Shown one piece after another: positions 57,791 to 64,000 of a stretch of DNA of 64,000 nucleotides. Positions within the stretch are counted from its first letter, which is position 1. Each line of letters opens with the position of its first letter. This stretch comes from Desulfoscipio geothermicus. GTDB lineage: Bacteria; Bacillota; Desulfotomaculia; Desulfotomaculales; Desulfallaceae. The DNA lies in NCBI GenBank assembly GCA_016841205.1, contig JAENZP010000003.1, positions 230,503 through 294,502 on the forward strand. Reading direction: 5' to 3'. A model generated the notes under the pieces. That model was not told the origin of the DNA. It made no database searches and saw only the letters and a program-made list of their open reading frames with translations. The translations under genes were made by a program, and so were the position numbers.

Positions 57791-57937
57791 ATGGGTTATG
57801 GTGCTGGATGTGGAGGAGTTGGTGCCGGTTGTGGTTGCGGAAGTGGCAGTTTTATTCTCTTTCTGATCCTCATTCTGCTGGTGTTTAGTTGTACGGGATT
57901 TTGCGGATGCGGCGGAGTATGCAGCGTAGAAAAGTAA
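57791..57937 (+). CDS. YjcZ-like small sporulation peptide
   Basis: 48 residues: a Gly- and Cys-rich N-terminal half (MGYGAGCGGVGAGCGCG), then the GSGSFILFLILILLVF segment characteristic of the YjcZ/CotM-like family of Firmicutes spore peptides, and a second Gly/Cys-rich tail. Seven Cys are present, more than usual for the family. AAGGAGG seven bases before the ATG; an ATG at 57785 is too close to it. A sigma-K-like promoter precedes it and a terminator follows. Confidence 0.8.
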   Translation: MGYGAGCGGVGAGCGCGSGSFILFLILILLVFSCTGFCGCGGVCSVEK

Positions 57938-57947
57938 ATCTAATGCA

Positions 57948-57971
57948 AAGCGCTCCGGGAGGGGCGTTTTG
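57948..57971 (+). terminator. terminator after the YjcZ-like gene
   Basis: CGCTCC and GGGGCG arms (one G-U pair) around GGGA, followed by TTTT on the plus strand. Confidence 0.6.
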
Positions 57972-58052
57972 GCATAATCACGCGAGATGCTGGGCATAGT
58001 TAACCTTACCCCATTAAGACTCCTCTTCATATAATGTACTGTTTTCCACGGC

Positions 58053-58092
58053 CCCTCGTTCGACGTATGGTCAACCGAGGGTTTTGTGTTTT
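58053..58092 (+). terminator. second terminator-like hairpin
   Basis: CCCTCG and CGAGGG arms with a 17-base loop, followed by TTTTGTGTTTT on the plus strand. No plus-strand gene other than the YjcZ-like one precedes it. Confidence 0.55.
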
Positions 58093-58119
58093 AATAGGTA
58101 ATTACAATTAGCCATATAC

Positions 58120-58719
58120 CTACCATCCTTTAAAACGCCTTAGTAAAGTAGGTTTTTTTACTTTATGCTCTTCAGCAGTGGTATTAACTTGGTAAATGGT
58201 GTTATTTGGTTTTAGATAGGCTATATGTGGCTTAACATTCTTAGTCGAATCGCTTTGTGATCTATCCCAGACTTTATCATCCGCAAACTTAACTATTAAA
58301 AAACTTATTATTAAGCCTGCGGCTAAGTGAGCCAACAAATGAAAACCATTTGTTATAACATCCACATGTTTGATACTAGCGATTCCCGTGCTTATTATAC
58401 CACCATATAATGATATATAAAATATCAGAAGCACCCCGGCTCCTTTTACCGGATAGAAGTCTGTTCCAGTGTAATACAGGACATAACAAATAATCACGCC
58501 CGCTAATGCCATTAATGAGATATGGGTAACTGCACCTATAGCTAAAGCAGGGAGGGTGTTAAGTTCCCCTATTCTACAATAGAGTGAACCGGACATTTGC
58601 CATATATGCCATTTAATGATCTTTAGAACTACAAAAAGATAATCTACTAAGTTTAATCCTAAGGTAACTAGTGCTCCGATTAACGCACCCAATACTACTT
58701 TATCTCTTATACGAAACAC
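58120..58719 (-). CDS. integral membrane protein of unknown function
   Basis: 199 residues from GTG 58719 (GGGGG about nine bases upstream), with four hydrophobic helices at about residues 9-35, 52-78, 88-108 and 124-145, and a hydrophilic basic C-terminal tail. No recognised family. The open frame runs to a TTG at 58767, without a good ribosome binding site. Confidence 0.6.
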   Translation of the reverse strand: MFRIRDKVVLGALIGALVTLGLNLVDYLFVVLKIIKWHIWQMSGSLYCRIGELNTLPALAIGAVTHISLMALAGVIICYVLYYTGTDFYPVKGAGVLLIFYISLYGGIISTGIASIKHVDVITNGFHLLAHLAAGLIISFLIVKFADDKVWDRSQSDSTKNVKPHIAYLKPNNTIYQVNTTAEEHKVKKPTLLRRFKGW

Positions 58720-58792
58720 GGAGGTTATCCCCCTTATATTTACTACATGATTAGCTTTGTCCAACAACCATGCTTTCTTTTTTCCTTTTAAG

Positions 58793-58822
58793 AAAATCAG
58801 TCTGTAGAACTTGATTTTTATT
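58793..58822. terminator. weak terminator-like hairpin
   Basis: AAAATCA and TGATTTT arms with short T runs on both sides, between the membrane-protein gene and prophage debris. Confidence 0.35.
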
Positions 58823-58869
58823 TTCCCCAGGAAAAGTAGATAAATACACTTTTGTATTTACCAGTTGGC

Positions 58870-59030
58870 TTAAATATAAAACGCCGTTGTTGAAAATATC
58901 TTACCCGTTAACTGCCTAAGGTAAAACCTTAATTCAATATATCCGGGGTTATCTGCGGTCAATAGGGCATTGCCATCAGCACCATAAAGCAAAACCCGGG
59001 GCTCAACTTTGTTTCCTTAAGTAAGGTATC
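58870..59030 (-). pseudogene. prophage virion-associated gene fragment
   Basis: Reads VEPRVLLYGADGNALLTADNP followed by YIELRFYLRQLTG to a stop at 58870; a preceding piece (ISIVDTLLKETK) is in another frame and begins at a GTG right after the next fragment's stop. The GADGNALL style is common in small structural genes of Firmicutes prophages. Frameshifted, no intact gene. Confidence 0.5.
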
Positions 59031-59041
59031 AACTATGCTAA

Positions 59042-59187
59042 TCACCTCAGCCTCACAGCGACAACAGTTACATTCGTAACCGCAGAAAAGTCCACATATA
59101 CCTTTCCATCAGATTGATTAAAAAGTAGTGGCGGTATTGGCCCGATCATTCTTTCTTCTCCGGCTGTAACAGTTATTTCACGGTCCC
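59042..59187 (-). pseudogene. prophage head-protein-like fragment
   Basis: An open stretch of 48 codons (REITVTAGEERMIGPIPP then NQSDGKVYVDFSAVTNVTV) ending at TGA 59042-59044. It resembles the C-terminal part of small phage capsid-neighbour proteins. Its 5' end runs directly into the methylase remnant, so an internal deletion joined them. Confidence 0.5.
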
Positions 59188-59805
59188 CGGTCCTGCTTAT
59201 AAAGCGGGTCGGTGAATATAATATCCGCTTTGGACCTGGTCATAAGACTTTCCACATCAGTGTGTTTTGTAGCATCGCCGCACATCAGGCGGGGTTTATC
59301 CAGTTGCCGGATATCGCCCGACTTTGTTACCGGGGCGGTTATTTTCTCTGCCTCTACCTGGGCATCAAAGTCATACGGGTCAGGTGTGGCGCTATCATTT
59401 AGTTGGGCGATTAATGCGTTTATCTCGGTTATGTCAAAGCCGGTGATTTCCAAATCATGTCTGAGGTCTCCAGCTCTTTGAGCAGGTTGCCAAGCTTATC
59501 ATTATCCCAATCACCGCTGATTTTATTTAAGACAGGGTTTAGGGCCTTTTCACGCTGGACATCGAGGTTAACAATGGGAACCTCAAACTCATTATCTCCC
59601 CGGGCCTTTAGTATTTTAATACCGCTGGTGGCCACCTACCAGGTTTTCGGTGCGCTCGTTCCAGACCATTGGCTCAACGTAACCGAATTCCTCAATGGAC
59701 CGGCGGAGCTTTTCGTATTCCGGATCGCCAGGCTGCAGGTCCTTGCGGGGGTTGTATGGCGCCGATTTGATCTATATGGATTCTGCGGATTTCCAGAGTT
59801 ATCAC
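59178..59805 (-). pseudogene. ParB-domain DNA methyltransferase remnant (prophage type)
   Basis: Beginning at GTG 59805 the pieces read, in three frames: an RRIHIDQIGA start, YNPRKDLQPGDPEYEKLRRS and EEFGYVEPMVWNERT and GGHQR, then LNKISGDWDNDKLGNLLKELE, then EITGFDITEI, GDIRQLDKPRLMCGDAT and IIFTDPLY, where it breaks off. This is the order of ParB-like/N6-N4 methylase proteins of phages, cut just after the DPPY-type catalytic motif (here DPLY). At least three frameshifts. Confidence 0.75.
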
Positions 59806-59833
59806 CTCATCTTTTCCCGAAGTGCTATGTTTT

Positions 59834-59861
59834 CAAAAAGAAAAGACCCTTGAGGATCCTT
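59834..59861 (-). terminator. possible terminator after the 93-residue gene
   Basis: A hairpin around AGGATCC/GGGTCT followed by TTTTCTTTTT on the minus strand, about 100 bp after the stop at 59957. Confidence 0.4.
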
Positions 59862-59956
59862 ATAAATTCATTTTCAGTCTTTAGTTTAGTATACGCTTCC
59901 ACCTTGCCCCAACTGCTTTAATACCGAGTTTAGGCAAGCTTAGAATTAATGAATTC

Positions 59957-60238
59957 TTATATCGCTACTTCGTCGTAACCAAATAATTTACCTAACACCC
60001 AATGATCAAAGATCGTCTCCGGCTTATCGGGCACGGTCTTTATCACCTCCAGGATGTGGGGTTGTTTATATATCCAAAAAGTAATCCAACCTTTGCAAAG
60101 TTGGCCGATGTGGTAGTTAAGACTGTGATCTTTAACAACGAGGGTGATGGCTTTACCAAGAAGTTTCTCTTGGATAGGTAACATGGCTGCTGGTTTCCCT
60201 CTCTGCACCATGTAGCAATAAACTTGTATTTTGGTCAT
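59957..60238 (-). CDS. conserved-looking hypothetical protein, 93 residues
   Basis: Compact soluble protein with a repeated alternation of strands and helices, ending in HWVLGKLFGYDEVAI. I have the impression of a small family with the LEVIKT and HWLLGKLFGY features in Firmicutes, but no function is known to me. Start ATG at 60238 has a poor ribosome binding site. Lies within the prophage-debris zone. Confidence 0.5.
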   Translation of the reverse strand: MTKIQVYCYMVQRGKPAAMLPIQEKLLGKAITLVVKDHSLNYHIGQLCKGWITFWIYKQPHILEVIKTVPDKPETIFDHWVLGKLFGYDEVAI

Positions 60239-60263
60239 ACTAGTCCATAAAGATCGCCAACCC

Positions 60264-60293
60264 TAAAAAGAAAAGAGCCCATGGGGACTCTAA
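60264..60293 (-). terminator. terminator after the 68-residue membrane protein gene
   Basis: AGAG-CCC and GGG-CTCT arms around CAT followed by TTTCTTTTT on the minus strand, directly after the stop at 60295. Confidence 0.7.
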
Positions 60294-60294
60294 G

Positions 60295-60501
60295 TTAACT
60301 TAATCTAAAGAAACCGCTTTTAATGGCAACCACAAGCCATCCAAAAAAAACTAGCCAAATGATCAGTTTTTTAACTACTTTTGTGAACCACGGCAACCTG
60401 AAAACAGCAAAATCAATTATCATTATAGGTAATAATATAAATAAAAAAAGTTTCCAAATAAAACCATGGTTATAATTAACAAGTATATCTATAACGTTCA
60501 T
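60295..60501 (-). CDS. small membrane protein, 68 residues
   Basis: Two long hydrophobic helices (residues about 16-36 and 45-62) with a basic loop between. AGGAGG seven bases before the ATG and a terminator behind it mark a real transcription unit. Family unknown. Confidence 0.65.
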   Translation of the reverse strand: MNVIDILVNYNHGFIWKLFLFILLPIMIIDFAVFRLPWFTKVVKKLIIWLVFFGWLVVAIKSGFFRLS

Positions 60502-60654
60502 TGCATTCCCTCCTACCTATTATATTTGACAGAAGAAAGGCTTATCCTTGATAATATTCCGATAAAGTTTACATATTTGGCTATAAAACCATTATCTTCA
60601 CCGTTTTCTGTTCTACTAAACTGAGAAAACTAAAAACCAAAGGAGGTGCTTAAC

Positions 60655-60798
60655 TTGTTTTATGACAGATATGACTACATGAACCACCATTCAGGTCTTG
60701 CAATGTTAACCATCGCGTCGATAGCTTTGACAGTCCCGTTTATTTTTTACGCAAAAGACATTGCAGATTCGATTCGGATAATTGCAGGGAGAAAATAG
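60655..60798 (+). CDS. small membrane protein, 47 residues
   Basis: TTG at 60655 with AAAGGAGG seven to eight bases upstream. Short polar MFYDRYDYMNHH start, one membrane helix (about residues 15-32) and a basic end. Followed by a good terminator. Could be a spore or holin-like peptide; not assignable. Confidence 0.55.
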   Translation: MFYDRYDYMNHHSGLAMLTIASIALTVPFIFYAKDIADSIRIIAGRK

Positions 60799-60827
60799 GT
60801 TCCAGCGGCAAATGGTTATTGATAATG

Positions 60828-60857
60828 GCCGTCCTAACGGACGGCAACCTTTCTTTT
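60828..60857 (+). terminator. terminator after the 47-residue gene
   Basis: Perfect GCCGTCC and GGACGGC arms around TAAC, then a T-rich tail on the plus strand. Confidence 0.75.
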
Positions 60858-61162
60858 TAAAAAACCCCTCTACTTATATTCGCTCCCCGACAAGCCCTAT
60901 CTTTTTTTTTAAAGGCATAGCTCAAAACACTCTGACCGAAGTCCATTGCTATACCTGCTCTATTTCTCGGATTATATATCCCTTCCCTGCTTCCTCTTAT
61001 CTATGGTTTCTATACAGAAATCATAAATCTTTGCAAATAAAGGTTTTATAAAGTTAGTTTTTCCCCAACCTCACCGCATACCCCCTTGTCTATCTCAACC
61101 CTTCCGGGGTCATCATAAAATGCCAAGGCCGGGCCACTACCCTCGGCTCGGTTTACTTACTT

Positions 61163-61339
61163 TTATGTCTTGGTTTTAGTGAATATCCATCTATCCACCC
61201 AAAAGAACAGACATCCCCCAATAAGATTGCTTAATGCTGCTGCCCACCAATATCCTAAATACGTGAACATTCCAGTAAACACAGCCAACACCGGCGTTGA
61301 TAGTTGCCATCTGAGCAGGTATAAGAAAAATTTCTTCAA
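61163..61339 (-). CDS. conserved small two-helix membrane protein, 58 residues
   Basis: TTG at 61339 with GGAGG nine bases upstream. Opens MKKFFLYLLRWQLSTPVLAV; a second helix carries NLIGGCLFFWVDRWIF. The WQLSTP and FFWVDR elements recall a widespread small membrane family in clostridia and methanogens (GtrA-like ending); function unknown. A longer frame in another phase over the same DNA (61191-61388) is not credible. Confidence 0.65.
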   Translation of the reverse strand: MKKFFLYLLRWQLSTPVLAVFTGMFTYLGYWWAAALSNLIGGCLFFWVDRWIFTKTKT

Positions 61340-61594
61340 TCACTCGTTCCTCCATACCCCAATCTATGCCTTGGATTTCCATTTCCATTATTCTTCCACT
61401 GCTTTAATCATATATAACAACCTTTCTAGTTATTTCACAACATCCCCCTCACCGGGCCAAATAAATCTTTGGAATGTAAACAATTTTTTATTCCCGGAAT
61501 ACATACAAAGAAGGTGTTACTTGATTCCCTGTGGAAATTATTACAACATAAAACTAACATAATATTGTTCATTAATTTTTATCGGAGGTTTACA

Positions 61595-61966
61595 ATGAAT
61601 GATCAATATAATTATTCTATCAACCCAAATCAAAAGTTCGGATTTCTTGAACTTATTGATGTGCCGAATCTCATTGCTTCCTGTACAGAAAAATGGCACA
61701 ATCAGACTCTCTGTCAGGTGAATGATTGTGTAGTTCGTCTAGCTATTTGCTTAGGAGAATTCCATTGGCATAAACACGATAAAGAGGATGAATTTTTCTT
61801 TGTACTGCATGGTAAATTCTTTATTGATCTGGAAAATGAAACAATTGAGTTAAAACAACATCAAGGATATACAATTCCCAAAGGTATTAAGCATCGTACC
61901 AGAGCTATAGAGCGGACTGCTGTCCTTTTAGTCGAAGCAGCTACTGTAGAGCCTACAGGGGATTAA
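61595..61966 (+). CDS. cupin-domain protein
   Basis: 123 residues from ATG 61595 (GGAGG six bases upstream). Single conserved cupin barrel: HWHKHDKEDEFFFVLHG supplies two His and a Glu, and IPKGIKHRTRA the last His of the metal site. Similar small cupins bind a metal and a small ligand or act as isomerases; nothing narrows it here. The open frame upstream to 61469 is not family-like. Confidence 0.85.
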   Translation: MNDQYNYSINPNQKFGFLELIDVPNLIASCTEKWHNQTLCQVNDCVVRLAICLGEFHWHKHDKEDEFFFVLHGKFFIDLENETIELKQHQGYTIPKGIKHRTRAIERTAVLLVEAATVEPTGD

Positions 61967-62213
61967 AGCATTAAAGTGACCAACTTCGCCTAACATTTCG
62001 TATTGATTAAGCAGTAGCCTAAAAAAAGCGTATCACCGGCCACAGTTCTATAATAATACATTTATCACGTTTAGCTTTGATTTCGGCTCGGGCCCTAGCC
62101 ACTGCCGATCTCACTGGACCATGCACTCAGGCCACTTATGTTGCGCTGCCATAATCAGACCTCCTTTGCTTCATGAATATCTATTTTTTCTATAACTTTC
62201 TCAATCTCAGTAA

Positions 62214-62300
62214 TTAATCATCAGTAAACTTCGTGGCGTCGCCGCACATCAAACGGTGTTTACCCAACTGCCAAATATCACTCAGCTTCAATACCGGATA
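62214..62300 (-). pseudogene. second DNA methyltransferase fragment
   Basis: 28 codons read LSDIWQLGKHRLMCGDATKFTDD then stop. Homologous to the GDIRQLDKPRLMCGDAT part of the remnant at 59178-59805 but clearly a different copy. The rest of 61967-62441 shows no gene; a 13-codon frame with AAAGGAGG at 62114-62152 is too short to interpret. Confidence 0.6.
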
Positions 62301-62441
62301 TCTAAACTCTTACAGTACTTCCAAACCCAAGTTACCCACGCTTTGCGTATTTTTACCATAAGATTTAAAATAAAGGGTAATTAATGGATTTGTCTAATAC
62401 AAATAAATATTCATTAACTTTATAAGAGAGGCTAAGCATAT

Positions 62442-63662
62442 ATGTTTATAAGCACAGTAAAAGCCTTGCTTAAAAATAAATGTAGACTATGGTTTCCTGA
62501 AATACCTGAGAAGGATAAGCCAACTATTGATCATACTTTAGTTTATACAAACATATATCGTTTGCGAGTTATTGCATGGTTTATAATAACTATTATGGGT
62601 ATCCTTGTGTTAATTCAGCTATCTTACATAGATAGAATTGATTCAAATCAACTTTCATATACAGGTAGGCTTAACCTAACACGCATCCTTAATATTGCAC
62701 CCAATATCATAATTCTCAGATTTATATTTATTGGGGCAGCAATTATCTTTCTTAAGGTATCCGATCTACCAACATCTCCTGATGTAATTTCACTAAAGCA
62801 TTACTATTATGAGTTATCTTACTTGCTTATTAACCTCATTGGCTTTGCAGTTTTATCTGGGCTTATACAGTCTGTAGGACCAGGTATAGCATCATCTTAT
62901 TTAATGGCAGTATTACTTGCTGCTTCATTCATTTATTTTAGATGGTTCGAAGCTATTATTGTTTTTGGGTTGGCCTGGATAGTTATGAGTATAATGGTAT
63001 GGACTTATCAGCCTGACTGGATTGTAGCTTCATCCGCCTTTGTTAATGGAAGCATAATTACTATTTTAGCTTTTGTTGTTTCACAGATTATATATATTAA
63101 CTGTGTTAAAAATCTCTTAATAAATAACGAGTTAAAACGGTTGTCTTATTATGATGCTTTAACAAACATACCCAATAGGCATATCTTTAACGAATGTTTA
63201 AATATGGAGTGGAGACGGGCCTATAGGGAGAAAGAATCTTTGTGTTTACTTATGGTTGATATAGACCAATTCAAACTTTATAACGACACATTTGGCCATC
63301 AGGCTGGAGACGATATTTTAGTTAAAGTAGCCCAAACATTGAACGAAGCCATAAAACGACCATGCGATTTGGTTGCCCGTTTTGGTGAAGAAGAGTTTAT
63401 AATTGTTTTACCCAAAACTAATTTAGACGGTGGTTGCTCAGTCGCTAATCACATGATTCAGGCTGTTAAAAGGTTAAATATTTATCACCCATCATCTCCA
63501 ACTGGCCGGTTAAGCATTAGTATTGGCATAGCTTGGGCATACCCATTTAACAGCAAAGAGCTGCCTGAAAATTTTATAGAATTAGCGGATAAAGCTTTAT
63601 GTAGTGCTAAAAGTTACGGCGGGGACTGCTACGTTTTGGGTAACAAATTAAATACACTGTAA
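62442..63662 (+). CDS. membrane-bound GGDEF protein (putative diguanylate cyclase)
   Basis: 406 residues. Six hydrophobic helices between about residues 42 and 222 form an unknown sensor region, followed by a GGDEF domain from residue 234: DIDQFKLYNDTFGHQAGD near 273-290 supplies metal and substrate residues, and the signature reads GEEEF at 315-319 in place of GG(D/E)EF. An RxxD inhibitory site (RPCD, 306-309) is at the correct five-residue distance. Would make cyclic di-GMP if the variant signature is active. ATG at 62442 with GAGAGG upstream. Confidence 0.9.
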   Translation: MFISTVKALLKNKCRLWFPEIPEKDKPTIDHTLVYTNIYRLRVIAWFIITIMGILVLIQLSYIDRIDSNQLSYTGRLNLTRILNIAPNIIILRFIFIGAAIIFLKVSDLPTSPDVISLKHYYYELSYLLINLIGFAVLSGLIQSVGPGIASSYLMAVLLAASFIYFRWFEAIIVFGLAWIVMSIMVWTYQPDWIVASSAFVNGSIITILAFVVSQIIYINCVKNLLINNELKRLSYYDALTNIPNRHIFNECLNMEWRRAYREKESLCLLMVDIDQFKLYNDTFGHQAGDDILVKVAQTLNEAIKRPCDLVARFGEEEFIIVLPKTNLDGGCSVANHMIQAVKRLNIYHPSSPTGRLSISIGIAWAYPFNSKELPENFIELADKALCSAKSYGGDCYVLGNKLNTL

Positions 63663-63728
63663 TTTACGGCAGTAATCCTATGGTTTTTTCCTTCGTATGA
63701 TATGGGTTTATTTAAGTAATTCGGCGTT

Positions 63729-63900
63729 TTATATCTCCCAAATAAATACCTCCATTCTTGGCCTCTCCCGGTCATCCTCTAGCTTTGGCACCATCACCCG
63801 CACCCAGTCGCCACGATCCAATTTGACCTCTCTTTCAATGCCAAAACCGATTACATTAATTTTTTGGTACTCTCTTAATTTTTTCTGATTATCAAATGAT
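63729..63900 (-). pseudogene. fragment of an unknown (prophage-like) protein
   Basis: An open stretch of 57 codons without a canonical start, reading INVIGFGIEREVKLDRGDW, VRVMVPKLEDD and MEVFIWEI before TAA 63729-63731. Protein-like composition, but no start or ribosome binding site; probably the 3' part of a broken gene. Nothing is seen in 63901-64000. Confidence 0.4.
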
Positions 63901-64000
63901 TAACGCCATCTTACAAGCATGTCACATTCTCTTGATGGGTAAAGAAATAATTAGGGTTTGCTGAACAGAACAAATCCCCAATAAAATCAAGGAATTAGTA

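Noticed and set aside
57584..58030. Minus-strand frame of 148 codons over the YjcZ-like gene
   Set aside because: Antisense to a family-recognisable peptide with its own signals; Thr/Ser-rich shadow of Gly/Cys codons.
60782..61051. 89-codon plus-strand frame
   Set aside because: No ribosome binding site, overlaps the end of the 47-residue gene and runs through its terminator.
61191..61388. 65-codon minus-strand frame over the same DNA as the 58-residue gene
   Set aside because: The shifted frame starting at 61339 has the better ribosome binding site and a family-like two-helix protein.
61170..61562. 130-codon plus-strand frame
   Set aside because: Antisense to the 58-residue membrane gene, low-quality composition, no ribosome binding site.

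Overview
The window comes from the chromosome of an endospore-forming Gram-positive bacterium, most likely a Desulfotomaculum-type member of the Peptococcaceae (inferred from gene order and protein character). Supporting signs are the dipicolinate synthase pair, a SpoVR homologue, a YlmC/YmxH-type protein, CodY, short EF-Ts, Ku plus LigD modules, strong AGGAGG ribosome binding sites with frequent TTG/GTG starts, and rho-independent terminators.

Positions 1-49220 are a conserved housekeeping and sporulation block read almost entirely on the minus strand. In transcription order (high to low coordinate): an amino-acid ABC transporter; ku and split ligD ligase and polymerase genes; dprA, topA, trmFO, xerC, hslV, hslU and codY; rpsB, tsf, pyrH, frr, a small unknown gene, a ferredoxin, uppS, cdsA, a YtvI-like permease, dxr, rseP, ispG and proS; rimP, nusA, rnpM, ylxQ, infB, rbfA, nrnA, truB and ribF; an unknown small-gene pair and rpsO; pnp; a YlxY-type deacetylase, a D-Ala-D-Ala carboxypeptidase, an M16 peptidase and dut; a membrane protein, a YmxH-like protein and an SDH-type Clp-fold protease; then dapB, dpaA, dpaB, asd, dapG and dapA. 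This is broadly colinear with Bacillus subtilis, without polC and ylxP and with ispG and nrnA inserted. The lysine/dipicolinate group makes diaminopimelate for the wall and dipicolinate for spores. The nusA-infB group serves transcription and translation, and the dxr/ispG/uppS/cdsA/rseP group serves isoprenoid and envelope synthesis.

Positions 49221-53600 are an accessory junction: a frameshifted IS110-type transposase tail, a spoVR that has lost its 5' end, a degenerate gene with two in-frame TAG codons and a frameshift, two small T4SS-like membrane genes, and an XRE regulator with two related palindromes around it. Positions 54123-57181 hold an HD-domain protein and the queuosine-precursor genes queF, queC, queE and queD. 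A class I preQ1 riboswitch overlaps the queF ribosome binding site.

Positions 57300-64000 are sparsely coding: a YjcZ-like spore peptide, several small membrane proteins, debris of a prophage (ParB/methylase and virion-like fragments, with a second methylase scrap 3 kb away), a cupin and a membrane GGDEF protein. No rRNA, tRNA or CRISPR array was seen.
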